A stretch of 64,000 bases of DNA. Origin: Phoma sp. XZ068 (Eukaryota > Ascomycota > Dothideomycetes > Pleosporales > Didymellaceae). Below, in pieces: positions 9,763-19,849 of this stretch. A program made the position numbers and the translations under genes. The stretch covers positions 248,001 to 312,000 of the forward strand of contig RBKR01000010.1 of NCBI GenBank assembly GCA_004835665.1. Reading direction: 5' to 3'. Below the pieces are notes generated by a model. That model ran no database searches and was not told where the DNA came from. It saw only the letters and a program-made list of their open reading frames with translations. Position 1 is the stretch's first letter. Each line of letters starts with the position of its first letter.

Positions 9763-10427
9763 TTACTCGTCTTCTGCTTTCTCCCTCGCCTTGCTCTTTT
9801 TCTCGCCGTTCCATATCCGCAGCTTCTCCAGCAGCATTGTTCCGTAGTAAAATGTCTGGCTGTCCCCGCCACCCATGGTGCCACTATTCTTGAGAAAGGT
9901 AGTAATAGCATGTACAGAGGGCCCTTCGCTACGGGTGCTGGCCGAAGAGTCGATGAAATGGTGGCGCTGGGCGATTTTGCAGAGCTCTTTGGAGAGGTTG
10001 GTTTTGTTGAATGTTTTATTTGAGCCAGGGATTTGAACTTTCTTGTCAAGCAGGGTGTTTAGTTTGCGCCGGATCGCAGTGGCCTGGGCATGTTAGTCGT
10101 ATGTGGAATTATGTGACGGAGACCTGCATTCTCGTAGCAGGGGACTTCGACGTCGCCAAAATAGCCAACCGCCTCTTCAAGCTCAATGTCGAGGTAGCAA
10201 TCTGGCATATCTGGGCGCGCTTTGGTAGCGGTGTGCTTTTTCGAAGCCGGTTTGCTTTTCGAAGCGGATTTGCTTTTCGAAGCGGGCGGTCGTGTGGCTC
10301 CTGGTGACGCGCTGTCCTGAGGCACCGCGTTTTCTTTGTCGGCGGTGTTATTCGTAGGCTTGCTGGTAGGGTACGGCGCTGGGCGCGCGACCTTCGCGCG
10401 GGACTTGGGACTCTTGACAGAAGGCAT
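9763..10427 (-). CDS. Probable DUF7726-type protein, two exons, possible GC-AG intron
   Basis: Exon 1 (10427-10128, 100 codons) begins with a Lys/Pro/Ser-rich, probably nuclear, disordered segment including four SKSK/ASK repeats, then an acidic DIELEEAVG region. Exon 2 (10083-9763) gives IRRKLNTLLDKK, KELCKIAQRHHF and a C-terminal Lys/Glu helix ending EKAEDE. This layout resembles fungal DUF7726 proteins, whose role is unknown. Joining the exons in frame needs an intron at 10084-10127 with a clear branch and acceptor (CTAAC...CCCAG). The only in-phase donor is GC (GCAGGT); the nearby GT donors are in the wrong phase. A one-base indel is the alternative. A further intron at the stop codon is possible. 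Confidence 0.55.
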
Positions 10428-10754
10428 ATTGACGAGCGTTCTGTTAAGCTAAATGGCCGAAATGCAGATGCGGGGAAAGCGCAGCTATCTTCAATCGCAA
10501 TCGATGATGTCATTTGTTGGCTAGCGTAACGCGTCGACGTGTCTCCGACTGACCGCACCAAAAGACCTTGTCGACTCAATGCCAGTAGGCATTAACGCCG
10601 GTTTCATGATAGCGCAATTTGTTTTATGCTCTCTTCTCACAACGCGGTCACGTTTATAGCCCTTTTTGCCTAGGCTTCTTTGGTCGGCCCTGTCTCTACA
10701 ACACCCCAACAGGTCATCTAGGAAGAAAATCCAAGTACTTGGTAACACCTAGTA
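10428..10754. other. Intergenic, upstream of the 9763-10427 gene
   Basis: Presumed promoter of the minus-strand gene. No TATA-like word or other feature stands out. Confidence 0.4.
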
Positions 10755-11075
10755 CTATCTAATCTTGAAGCCTTTCTTCCGAAGGGACTTTCCACATCGA
10801 TGCAGTAACATGAATAGCACAACAGCAACAGCGACAATTGCAGCCTGCGTTCCAAATGAAGCGGCATACCGAACAGCATGACCCCAGGGCTGTTGGAAAT
10901 ATCCTACCGAAAATCCACCTATCACGCGCATGAAATTTATGTATCCTGACACCTCACTGGGCGCAATGGGGTATGTATCAATGGCATAGGTGGTGACTGC
11001 TAAGACATATAACTTATCCCACCGTACCCTCAATGGAAATGTCAGCCAATAAGCAGTGTCAGAGCACGAGGACCC
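10755..11075 (-). pseudogene. 3' fragment of an MFS transporter gene
   Basis: The minus strand encodes about 100 residues matching the C-terminal end of fungal major facilitator transporters. A YAIDTYP motif is followed by a loop with INFMRVIGGFSVGYFQ, a last transmembrane helix (AAIVAVAVVLFMLL) and a basic tail ending with a normal stop. Nothing upstream continues the protein: after about 11075 the frame meets a stop and the preceding transmembrane helices are absent. I read it as the remnant of a drug- or metabolite-type MFS gene whose 5' part was lost. The ten or so missing helices rule out function. Confidence 0.65.
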
Positions 11076-11787
11076 TGGCTAGCGCCTCGCCTCGCCTCAT
11101 CCGAAATCCTTTGGCTACTCCCGTCCTACTCTCGTTCTAACGCGATGAAGTCCTCATCTTTCTGCATGGTTCTCACATCAATCACTCATGCATCCTCAAT
11201 TTGAGCTAAGGTCCGCGCTCAAATGCAAGCGCGGGGCGAGTACTCTCCTCTCCCGAAATGTTACAGCTCAATGCCGTGGCCTTCTTTCCGTGCTCTTAAG
11301 CTTTGCAATAGGCCAATTCACCGTTCTTCCCAACCTCTCGAAGAACAAGGCCATTGTTTCACGATTCCTGCACAACAAGACCAGCGCCGCCATCTACTGC
11401 TTGATTCGTGAAGAGCATCGCAATCTTGAATCGACAACCCTAATAAGAAGGCGAAAAGTCAGGACCCGACAACAAACTTATAACACCTAACAATGCACAT
11501 TTCGCCCGATGTCGCGCTGGAGTATGAGTGCAAGATACCAGCAATTCAGAACCGGAAAGCACGCAAAATAGTCAAGCGTTTACAGAGTCGCCTAAAGCTT
11601 GCGAACTTCTGTCGGCAATCCGTCGAAGACTCGAGCAGATTGTGGCTCGCTCTACGTCTCACATGGAAAATTCCTTTCCGTTGAACACCAGAGTCTTTGG
11701 TCCTGAACTAATCAGTCTGCTCATCTACGAGCTCTGCTTAAGGGGCAATGTTCCAAAAGCTAACGTTACATCTCGAATTAAACGCTA
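11076..11787. other. Intergenic with short plus-strand frames, unresolved
   Basis: Small plus-strand frames at 11493-11684 and 11528-11791 contain a helix-like stretch (CELLSAIRRRLEQIV) and could be remains of a small gene. No start, intron or family supports one. Confidence 0.3.
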
Positions 11788-13020
11788 TTAAGAGTATATC
11801 GAAATGGCCAAGTCATCACGTCTCAAAACCTCAGGTGAAGTCTCTTTAAGCCGATCCAGACCTTCCTTGAACAACACCTCCGTCCCTTCTGTTTTCGTCA
11901 TAATTGCAAAGGTGCTACACAGCAAGCCCTCCGGCGATAAGTCTTGACTGCCATTGTGCACTTTGAGTTCCTTCCACTTCAGACGCAGAATGCGGAGGTC
12001 ATTCATGGTCAGCACTCGGTCCACCATTCCCAGCGTCTGCACGCTAGGCTGGCGTTCGATCATCAATTGAAGTTGACTTGTTTTCCGCCGCTCGCTGATC
12101 CATATGAGAAGGCCTTCGCGGTGACATTCGAATAGCCGTTCCATCGCAAGCCTGAAGTCCTGTTCATGGCTAGCCCATACTTGTTCTAGACTGTGTAACA
12201 GAGCGGGTTCATCGGCTCTTTCACCATTTCGGGGAAACAAGTATCCTAAAAGGAGCCGTAGAAGCTCGCACTGCGAAAGGGTCACCTGGCAAGGGCCAGG
12301 CATCCGATTGCTGCCCGAGCTGATTTGATGATCAATAGTGCGGCCCATAGTATGGTGAAGATCCGGAACTCCAGTCGGCGACAATGACGGCGCTCCGGTA
12401 GCATTGTTCGGGGAAGAGTTTTCTGGGTGGGTGATCGTGACTTGGGCCGCAGGCGGAGTTTGACCGTGCGACGCCTGGGCGCTCCTTGTGTCTCCGTGTC
12501 CTCTCTCGCGCTGACTATCAGACGGGAGGGAAGCGCGCAACGGCTCACGGCTGTTAGATGTGTTTGGAGCCATCGGCTGGACTGATATCTCAGAAAGACT
12601 AGGCGCAGTATGCGTGCTGGTTGTGTTGCAACCATCGGCGCCAGTGGAGACGCTTGTTTGAACCTGATTTACCGCAACGAACGTGCTTGTGGGAGAGTTG
12701 GTGGAACGAGGCGTGCCATCCGGCACATAACGCGAGTGAGGGCTCAGTACCGCCGATGGCCTTCCGGAAGAGATTGCGGCCGAACTGTTAACAGCCGCAT
12801 AGGTGGCCGGGGGTGGCAAACAGGTGTTGTGTGACGTAGGGGTATAGGGCATGTTCTCAGAGCTTTGTCTTGGTGTGGAAGAAGGCTCTCGTGAAGACTG
12901 CTCTGCAGACATAGCTGCGTTTTGGCGAGGCCGCTTCCTAGCGGGAGAATTGTTCCCTGAATTCGGGACTGAGTCGCGAGCGTCGACTTTCCGTTTCGTC
13001 GAACCGTTCTGTTGAGCCAT
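11788..13020 (-). CDS. Hypothetical disordered protein, 410 aa
   Basis: One long open frame. I place the start at ATG 13020 (context CATGCCATGG); the frame is open 60 bases further to a GTG. The first 250 residues are extremely rich in Ser, Thr, Pro, Asn and Gln, with a likely nuclear signal near the start (KRKVDARD, then ARKRPRQ). The last 150 residues form an ordered, Leu-rich helical domain (ELLRLLLGYLFP, then QLMIERQPSVQTLGMVDRVL). The composition fits a regulatory nuclear protein, but no DNA-binding or catalytic motif is visible, so I assign no function. Intact frame length and codon use support a real gene. Confidence 0.6.
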   Translation of the reverse strand: MAQQNGSTKRKVDARDSVPNSGNNSPARKRPRQNAAMSAEQSSREPSSTPRQSSENMPYTPTSHNTCLPPPATYAAVNSSAAISSGRPSAVLSPHSRYVPDGTPRSTNSPTSTFVAVNQVQTSVSTGADGCNTTSTHTAPSLSEISVQPMAPNTSNSREPLRASLPSDSQRERGHGDTRSAQASHGQTPPAAQVTITHPENSSPNNATGAPSLSPTGVPDLHHTMGRTIDHQISSGSNRMPGPCQVTLSQCELLRLLLGYLFPRNGERADEPALLHSLEQVWASHEQDFRLAMERLFECHREGLLIWISERRKTSQLQLMIERQPSVQTLGMVDRVLTMNDLRILRLKWKELKVHNGSQDLSPEGLLCSTFAIMTKTEGTEVLFKEGLDRLKETSPEVLRRDDLAISIYS

Positions 13021-13338
13021 GGCATGTACGGGTGGGGTTGTGGTGGAGACAGTAAGGTCTTCATCCCGCGATACTTCCACTGGTGACTGCGAAAGCTGTC
13101 AGGTCTTTCAGTTTTGCACACGAAAGAGCTAGAGGCTTTATTACCGATGCGGGCTTGCCTATTACAAGATGCAAAGTACTAGTATCGGAATTGGTTCTGA
13201 GATCACACACAGCCGATTGCCTTGTCAGCTTCCTAGGCGGAAGATGTGTGTACGCCTTTTTGTAGATCCATCGATGGAGGTGTATTTTGAGTCGACAAAG
13301 GGTCAGCTGATCGGCAAAGCCCAACACCAGTAGCCAGC
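13021..13338. other. Intergenic
   Basis: Lies between two minus-strand genes and presumably holds the promoter of the 11788-13020 gene. No clear motif is seen. Confidence 0.4.
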
Positions 13339-13965
13339 TTACATTTTTCTATCTACAGGGACTTCATAAAAGAGTTCCTTGGGATAGTTGGTTTTCGGGT
13401 TCCCAGGTGCTATTAACAGCTGCCTGCGGTCTGCGGTCTCGCCCCAAATCACAGGACCATGGGTACTCAGCAACGTGTCAAGCTCCTTGTCGAGCGTGTC
13501 AGGATTTGAGGCAGACTTAAGAAGAGCGTCTAGGTTGTTGGAAAGGGTCTGTGACAGCTTCTGCACTTCGTTGGATAGTTTGCGTGATTCACGTTCAGAA
13601 AACTTCGGGATGCCGCGGTCCGTGGTGTGGGAGAGGCCTAAACATTCAATGATTTCGGGGATTGCTGGGCCTTGACTGCCGAGGAAGATGATCCAGTCGC
13701 TTTTGCTCCAGCGCTGGAGTGGAAGATCACCCATCGCAAATACTGCCAGCTGCAGTGGTAGTTGGAGATGGGGTCGATGGGTGGGATGAGATATAACGAT
13801 GAGTAGATGTCGCACGCCATTGGCCAAGGGCAGTAGTTCGCTTAGCACTCCACGTGATGTCTTCATAAAAGACTCAGAGAATGGTGCCATCTCTTGAAGA
13901 CAGACGACACACATTGTCGTACACAAAAATACAATCACAAAAACCATCTTAATTTTGTGCCTCAT
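13339..13965 (-). CDS. Hypothetical protein with N-terminal signal or anchor, 208 aa
   Basis: ATG 13965 starts a 208-residue frame. Residues 7-23 (MVFVIVFLCTTMCVVCL) form a strongly hydrophobic stretch after basic residues, fitting a signal peptide or membrane anchor. The middle is Leu/Pro-rich and contains WSKSDWIIFLGS. Residues 120-175 form a Ser/Leu/Asn helical region (ESRKLSNEVQKLSQTLSNNL), followed by THGPVIWGETADRRQLLIAPG and a Tyr/Val-rich tail. I recognise no family. The protein could be secreted or membrane-attached, but lacks the Cys content of a typical small effector. Single exon and intact; confidence rests on length and the plausible N-terminus. Confidence 0.5.
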   Translation of the reverse strand: MRHKIKMVFVIVFLCTTMCVVCLQEMAPFSESFMKTSRGVLSELLPLANGVRHLLIVISHPTHRPHLQLPLQLAVFAMGDLPLQRWSKSDWIIFLGSQGPAIPEIIECLGLSHTTDRGIPKFSERESRKLSNEVQKLSQTLSNNLDALLKSASNPDTLDKELDTLLSTHGPVIWGETADRRQLLIAPGNPKTNYPKELFYEVPVDRKM

Positions 13966-15598
13966 ATCCCAATCATTTTCACTGTTCAGTTAACACCTAC
14001 AGTGCGACAGTAGAGTTCCTGGGAAGGAGGATAATAGCAGAAGCTAGTCTCAAGCCAGTTAGAAAGTCTACACGGGCACGTGCCATACTGAAGTTATCGT
14101 TCATTGGCCTTTGATCGCTCATTGGCTTTCTTCTGCTTCTTTCGAATTGAGGGCTAGCGACTTAGCCCGGTACCGTCCATGCGCAATGCAAGGACGGAGT
14201 CCACTGGCTGTTTAGGCCGATAGCAATAATTGTGTCAAACAAAGTTAGCGGCTCGTTTTCTGCGGAAGAGCATAATCGTCCAATATTCAATAGATGAACG
14301 CTCTTATTCACTCCTCAACATTCTCGGCACCAAGCGGCAGCTTGACCAATTTGGTTTGAGACCCTGTGTCGCGTCTGCGCTAATTATCTCCAGACAATAC
14401 GCCCATGCGCATTCTCAATCTAGGGGAAAGGAACACCAACATTGTGATTTGCCCTATACTGTCAAATAGGGGTTCCTTTCTGTATCAAACTGTTCGCAAG
14501 AGCAGGACAATTGTGAAAATCACGTCCCCTGGTTAGTGCACGACGTTGTGTCGTCTTGAGGAGGTTCTTTGTGCGAGCTCTACCCCTCGAGGGCCACAGT
14601 AACAGAGCTTCCACACAGCAGAGCAGACAACAACAACAAAACAAAGGAACTTTCTTAAAAACCACCCGACATGCGCCCTAGAGGGTAGCCATACTCGCTA
14701 CCCTGCTTCGGACGTGCGACAGGACACCTCTGTGCTTGCGCCGCTCTAAGAGCGTAGCGAACGCTGCGAGGGCAGGAACAGTCCCAACTTCCGGTTCCTT
14801 CCCAGCGGAAACTTGTCAAGACTAGCGATCCCAGACGAGCGCACACGTAAACACTGCTTAGGAGGCACGACTAAAGTTGGCGGTCAAGAGGAGGACCTCA
14901 AATAGCGTGGTGCTCGCAACTGCTTTACGATGGTCACAAACCTACGGTACGCGCCAAGGACGGGGTAGCTAGGGTCACAGAACATCACGGGAGAAGAACT
15001 GACAAGGGGAAGGAACACAAGCTTGGTTAGTGGAGGATGGAGAGGCAGGCAGTCGCGCGGCGTCGGATTGCCTAAGGACTCCCCTCCGCAAGACACGGAC
15101 GGCCTGTCATTCCGAGAGGAGTACAGGTGACGCGAAGCAGTCTACTGGGTCCCAAAGAGACTGTGGGGCGTGGTATGTAATGGCAGCGATGGACGGCTAC
15201 AGCGTACACGTAGAGAGGACCTCTAGTGAACTCGCCAATCCTTGTAGGAGGGATGTTCTGTGTCGGCGCAACAGGGCTGCTGGGACGCTCCTGTGGCAGG
15301 AGAGGCACCAGGAGAAGGATCACGCCTTTGCCGGCAACACTGTCTACATAGGCCGAAGGGATGGATGCGCGTCGGGCTGTTGAGAGGGTGGCAGGCAGTG
15401 CCACTAAAACAGGCTTATGGAGCAAACCAGGTGCACACACGGGGCTGACTGGCTCGCCGGCTCATTACCGGCCGACCACAGAACCGAAGCTGGGACAAGA
15501 GAGTCTTGTCGTAGGGAAAAACTGTGATAGGGATCTGGTTATGCGGGCTGGGCAACCCCTACTATACAATTAGGTATCTAATGCAAATGTAGTGTAAA
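13966..15598. other. Long stretch without a supported gene, possibly decayed transposon
   Basis: Several frames of 60-120 codons overlap on both strands between 15030 and 15573, none with a recognisable motif. Because a LINE reverse transcriptase fragment starts right after this stretch, part of it may be the decayed upstream portion of the same element. I cannot show this from the sequence. Confidence 0.4.
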
Positions 15599-15848
15599 AT
15601 GCCGCCGATCGAGGAGAAGGAGGTCCGGACTGCCATCCGTGCGTCATCGCCCCTCAAAGCCCCAGGCCCAGATGGAATCACGAACAGGGTCCTGCAAGCC
15701 GGAATCGATCTGACCGTAGCTCATCTGACGAGGATTTTCAACCAAAGCCTAAGGCTAGAATACTGCCCAAGCCCCTTTCGCGCATCAATCACAGCGGTTC
15801 TTCGCAAGCCCGATACAGTAAAGCTAACTATGCAGTCTCCAAAGCATC
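15599..15848 (+). pseudogene. LINE reverse transcriptase fragment
   Basis: About 80 residues match the start of the reverse transcriptase domain of Tad1/I-like LINEs: KAPGPDGITNRVLQ, then an IFNQSLRLEYCP helix and FRASITAVLRKP. The homology ends near PKHQR, where repeat R begins at about 15850. Neither endonuclease nor the catalytic YADD part is present. It differs in sequence from the intact LINE at 21837 (there WKLAEVAMIPKTG) and belongs to another family, possibly the same as the relic at 34116-34540. Confidence 0.75.
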
Positions 15849-15849
15849 A

Positions 15850-16540
15850 ACGCTAATTAGCAGCGTCAGCATGTTGCCAAGTTCATCAGGGCGGCGCTTA
15901 CTGTTAGAAAGATGCTTACGGTAAGCGCCATTGTCAGCACAGCACAAAGGTCAGCATGATGTTCTTAGCGCAAAGGTACTGACGGTCAGCATAACTTAAT
16001 CATCATTACTTTCAAGGTAAAGGAGGAAGAACTGTCACCTCTTACGGCTGTTTTCATGACCATCAGCTTTACGCATAACATCTACTTATTATTGCGTACT
16101 ATAGAGACACTGTAAGCCACAGTGGCCACAGACAGAGCTTAGCTTTCTGTCTATCGCTGAGAGCGTTTGGTCACAAGGCAGAGGAGCTGCTGATGGCAGA
16201 GACAGCTGCGTGGTTGTCATATCAATGTAAGAATAAGCCCAGTGCGATCATCCAATCGCTGCGGGACCACAGACCTTTCAGCGATAAAAAGCCATTATAT
16301 CACAAGTAGTAATTGTACTCCACGAAGGATAATGCGCTGGACGTCGAAGGTCTCCTCATAAGCCTTGCCAGAGCAGCCCAGACGTGCGGCCCCGCGACGA
16401 ACACCTTGGTTGACATCATTGCCCCTGCGCTAAGCCCTACTACTGACTCGCTCTGCTGTCCAATGTGGCTTAGCCAGGAGCTGGATGGAACGATACACGA
16501 CAAAGTACTCTGCTTGTCACGAGGCCTTGCACTGATAGTA
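15850..16540 (-). repeat. Dispersed repeat R, copy R-2, left part
   Basis: Reverse-complement match to 4620-5290. It is cut at TA 16539-16540 by the two-gene element and continues at 19702-19826. The left end abuts the LINE fragment. Confidence 0.85.
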
Positions 16541-16725
16541 TGGGTTGTTTTCGAAATACCGGACCCACCACGTGACGCAGCGTCGATGAGGGGCAAAATG
16601 CGGCTGTATCCGATTTGTTAGCGTCTATAGGCAAAATAGTATCCCAACGACATCCAATACCTGTGAAGAGGCTCAGATAGCTCAGATCCGCAACTCGCGA
16701 TAATTCTCTAGTGTAGTAGTTGCAA

Positions 16726-18537
16726 ATGGCTCGCTCTCAGAAGCGGAAAAGCACAGCTCCAAGCAGCAGCAGCAGCAGCTTGAGACATAGTAAACGTCAA
16801 CGTCGGCCTCCAGTTGTGTTTGAACAGGGCGTTAATCCTGCAGCACCTCCTACTCCGCCGTCAACGGCAAGGCGTCCGCAGCACTCACGGAATTGTACTC
16901 CGCCGCAAGGCGCGCAGAATCGAGCCTCTCCCAGCCCGTTATCTGAACCTGAGGCGAGCCAGCTTGCGACTGACGCGTACGCCGTTGAGATACTTGGCGA
17001 GGACGATGACGAGGAGGAGCCGATCGACACGGCGGCTGACGACGATGAGCAGGTGGAGTACGCGTTGCGAGCTGCTGAAGCCGTTGAAGAAGGTGATAGT
17101 AGGCAGCCAGCTGCCGCGACGGGAGACTCACCTGGTGCTGCTGGTGGTGGTGCTGCTGCTGCTGCCACAGCCGCTCAATCGAGCCAGCAGCAGCAGCGTC
17201 CGGAGCCGCAAAACGAAGCTATCGACGAGGAGCCACATCTGCACTTCCGGTGGCGCGCTTGTTGGGGTACAATGGAGAAAAACGCGATAGCTTCGGCTGC
17301 TTGTTTTGCGCGTAACAAGCCTATGTACTCAGTCAGCGAAGAGAAGGTGTGGCGATGGGCAGAAGAAGTAGTGGAGAGGCAGCGGCCGCGGGTTGCAGCT
17401 ATTGACAGTCTGACGGCCACGCTCTACTATAGTGGCCGCCAAGCCAGAGGCGATAGGTGTACTATTGCGCTGCAGCGACGTCGAATTGTAGCTGGTGAAG
17501 GACTCAGTTTAGGCAATTGGACAGATTTGGAGATGCAGGTAACAGAGATGGACAAGGAGAGCACTCCGCTATTGAACTGCGACTTCGATTTGGTGTTAAA
17601 AGAAGAGCTGCCAGCGCAGCTAGCGCCTCTGCAAGCGCCTCAGCTAACTGCTAGAGGTGCTGTTCGTGCGCGTCCTGGCATAGTTACGGCTATACAAGAG
17701 GATGGACTTGCCGGTGTAGTCACTGCAGAGCGCTTTGCTTCAGGGACTGCTATTGGCATAAGAGACCACTGGAGGTGTAGAGAGGAACGCTGCAGTAACT
17801 CACCGTTCGTCAGTTGGATTCGACGCTTGCCAGGGCGTCAAATTGACAGGTTTGAAGACCACTACCCTGTGAGCGGCGAGACGATCGCGAGGTGGGCGGC
17901 TGCTGTCGCACGCGGCGAGTGTACTATTGAAGAGCCATCTGACGATATTCGACTTGCTATCATGATGGCAAGGGATCGTAGCGATGAGAAGAAACGGCGG
18001 CGGCGGAAGGTGTCACCAACGTCTTCAAACTCCAGCCTTGAGAGTCTTACAAGAGCGATACTGGTTGGCCATCTTGCTTCATTAAGAGCGCCTCAGCAGT
18101 GTCAACACCAAGCCGCAGAGCCTGTTACGAGGCGCAAGATGAGGATGTGGGTGGACTTTGACTGTACTCGCGCGCACCTTCATCAACACACGTCTAACTT
18201 CTTCCATTACTGGCTCAGTGCCATGCCACAGCACAAGGAAGAGATTAAAGGCATCTACCAGAACGTTTTCAAGGATGGTGGCTACGATACAAACATGCTC
18301 ATGGACGTTGAAGACGGGATGACGATTGAAGTGTGGGTGGATTACTTTAAGCAGACCCCAGCCATGCTCTCACATCTTCGGAGAAAGGTACACGATTGGA
18401 TGAAGGACTACGCTGGCTTAACTAAAGAAAACATACAGCGAGCAGATAGATTGTTAAACGGAGAGGTCAGAGAAGAGATTGAGGCAGAGGCAGAAGCAGA
18501 GTATCGAGAACCGTTGCGGGAAGTCAGTGGCAATTGA
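16726..18537 (+). CDS. Unrecognised transposon-borne protein, 603 aa
   Basis: First of two genes in the Tc1/mariner-type element. ATG 16726 is preferred to an upstream in-frame TTG. Residues 1-170 are low complexity: a basic start (QKRKS, then KRQRR, likely nuclear), a Pro-rich part, a strongly acidic run (GEDDDEEEP) and Ala/Gln runs. Residues about 180-410 look folded, beginning HLHFRWRACWGTMEKN and including a Cys pair near RCREERCSNSP and a YPVSGETIARWAAAV helix. After a basic KKRRRRK linker, the C-terminal 150 residues contain WVDFDCTRAHLHQH and FKQTPAMLSHLRRKVHDWM, then Glu/Ala-rich helix. I see no nuclease, helicase or protease motif. Position and intact frame suggest an accessory transposition protein, possibly DNA-binding; that is inference. 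Confidence 0.85.
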   Translation: MARSQKRKSTAPSSSSSSLRHSKRQRRPPVVFEQGVNPAAPPTPPSTARRPQHSRNCTPPQGAQNRASPSPLSEPEASQLATDAYAVEILGEDDDEEEPIDTAADDDEQVEYALRAAEAVEEGDSRQPAAATGDSPGAAGGGAAAAATAAQSSQQQQRPEPQNEAIDEEPHLHFRWRACWGTMEKNAIASAACFARNKPMYSVSEEKVWRWAEEVVERQRPRVAAIDSLTATLYYSGRQARGDRCTIALQRRRIVAGEGLSLGNWTDLEMQVTEMDKESTPLLNCDFDLVLKEELPAQLAPLQAPQLTARGAVRARPGIVTAIQEDGLAGVVTAERFASGTAIGIRDHWRCREERCSNSPFVSWIRRLPGRQIDRFEDHYPVSGETIARWAAAVARGECTIEEPSDDIRLAIMMARDRSDEKKRRRRKVSPTSSNSSLESLTRAILVGHLASLRAPQQCQHQAAEPVTRRKMRMWVDFDCTRAHLHQHTSNFFHYWLSAMPQHKEEIKGIYQNVFKDGGYDTNMLMDVEDGMTIEVWVDYFKQTPAMLSHLRRKVHDWMKDYAGLTKENIQRADRLLNGEVREEIEAEAEAEYREPLREVSGN

Positions 18538-18541
18538 CGAC

Positions 18542-19525
18542 TTACTCTCCATCGTCAACACCTGGGTACCCACACCGCTTGTACCATGATCTGCAGTCAA
18601 TACTGTAGCAGCTGTTAAGTATTGCAAGCTCCAGAAAGAAGCGAAAGTCAAGCCACTCCTCCTGCTCTTGGCTGTGCTTTTTCATCCAACTTTTTAACAC
18701 CTTGAAGCTCCGCTCAATAGGCTTATAGTCGGGCGAGTATGGCGGCAGGTGCTCTAACTGTACGCCGAAGTCTCTGCAAAGCTGTACAACTGCTGGCGAT
18801 CGATGGATTGACGCGTTATCCATGAGCAGTACATGATAGCCTGGAGTACAGCGCGGCAGCACATCTTGTTGCAAGAACTTCACCATAAATTCAGCAGTAA
18901 TCGCGCCTTGAAACACGCGGTGCGCGAGGTAGCCGTCCACAGTCATCGCTGGCAGGAGACTCCAGCGTTGAGAGCGTTTCATAGAGTACTCTAGCTCAAC
19001 AGAGCGACCAACAGGACCCCATCCATACTTGCGATCGCCTGTACGCTCATTGCAAGCGCTCTCATCAATAGCAATGAGCTGCTCTGCCGTATAATTTTGC
19101 TGGAGTCTTGCCTGGAAGACGCGGCGCAGAGCGTCGCTCTGCTCTGCTGCTTTCTTGGTTGCAACTTTGCGACTCCATCGCATCTTTTTTAGCTCTCGAA
19201 ACACTAAAGAGACGCTCGCCTCTATACCAAACTCATCCAACAGCCAGTCTCGGATCTTTTCCAAGTATGCCTGAGGTCTGCCAGCAAGATACTCGCGGAG
19301 GCGGCGCCTATGGATGTCTCGGAGCGTGCTAGGTCGACCAGCCTTCACAGTAACCGGAGCGTACGGCTGACCCCATTGGCTAAGGTTCAGCCGCTTCCTA
19401 CGAGTACACTTGCGCTGTACTCCTGTCTGGTGCTCTACCTGGCTGTTGTTGAGGCCGGCCTCTATGCGATCAAGTACCGCCCGCAGCGTCGTGGGAGCAA
19501 GCCTATGGCCAGTAGGACGGGTCAT
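18542..19525 (-). CDS. Tc1/mariner (DDE_3, DD34E) transposase
   Basis: A 327-residue enzyme for excision and insertion of its element. I start at ATG 19525; a TTG 54 bases upstream extends the frame. The N-terminal half holds a paired helix-turn-helix region: TTLRAVLDRIEAGLNNSQVE, and after a GRPSTLRD linker a second domain with KIRDWLLDEFG. The catalytic acids are in LIAIDESACNE, VLLMDNASIH and YKPIERSF, with 34 residues between the second Asp and the Glu. PPYSPDYKPIE is the classic DDE_3/IS630-Tc1 signature. Length is normal for the superfamily and the frame is intact. Its stop lies 4 bp from that of the partner gene on the opposite strand, so the two transcripts probably overlap at their 3' ends. 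Confidence 0.93.
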   Translation of the reverse strand: MTRPTGHRLAPTTLRAVLDRIEAGLNNSQVEHQTGVQRKCTRRKRLNLSQWGQPYAPVTVKAGRPSTLRDIHRRRLREYLAGRPQAYLEKIRDWLLDEFGIEASVSLVFRELKKMRWSRKVATKKAAEQSDALRRVFQARLQQNYTAEQLIAIDESACNERTGDRKYGWGPVGRSVELEYSMKRSQRWSLLPAMTVDGYLAHRVFQGAITAEFMVKFLQQDVLPRCTPGYHVLLMDNASIHRSPAVVQLCRDFGVQLEHLPPYSPDYKPIERSFKVLKSWMKKHSQEQEEWLDFRFFLELAILNSCYSIDCRSWYKRCGYPGVDDGE

Positions 19526-19701
19526 TGCAGCGACTGCAAAACCAAATAAAGTATCGCGATAGCTATATAGAAGCTTCAATAATTGCTAAGTAACTACAAT
19601 TGCCTCTTGTTCCAAAAAACGACGATTTCCCATAGCAAAACGTCTGTGCGCACGAACGCCCCGCATGTCACGGGGTGGGTCTGGTATTTCGAAAAAACCT
19701 A

Positions 19702-19826
19702 TAATCAGCGTGCAACACGTGCCTGTCAGCGCTATGTGCATTGGGCATAAGCAACAGCCTCAAACACAACTTGAACGCTGATGAGGTGATGCTGTACGGA
19801 GGGTCCCTCTTCGTTTGGATGTGATC
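19702..19826 (-). repeat. Dispersed repeat R, copy R-2, right part
   Basis: Continues copy R-2 after the two-gene element: starting at ATCAGCGTGCAACACGTGCC it matches the reverse complement of about 4540-4632. Homology ends where the oppositely oriented copy R-3 begins, making a head-to-head pair. Confidence 0.8.
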
Positions 19827-19849
19827 AGCTATGTATCCCAGGGATAGCA

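Larger units (their letters stand above)
16541..19701. mobile_element. Two-gene Tc1/mariner-type transposon
   Basis: A 3161-bp element has imperfect inverted repeats of about 40 bp. The left end reads TGGGTTGTTTTCGAAATACC and the right end, reversed, TAGGTTTTTTCGAAATACC; both continue into a GACCCACC word. It is flanked by TA (16539-16540, 19702-19703). Both flanks belong to one copy of repeat R, and copy R-1 at 4615-4640 shows the uninterrupted sequence with a single TA. The insertion and its TA duplication are therefore proven within the window. It carries two complete genes facing each other: an unknown protein (16726-18537) and a DD34E transposase (18542-19525). Stops are 4 bp apart, and the two genes fill the element. 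Confidence 0.92.

Noticed and set aside
16797..17420. Ala/Ser/Pro-rich minus-strand frames opposite the 603-aa gene
   Set aside because: Low-complexity codons in the real gene create open frames on the opposite strand; no motif or independent start context.
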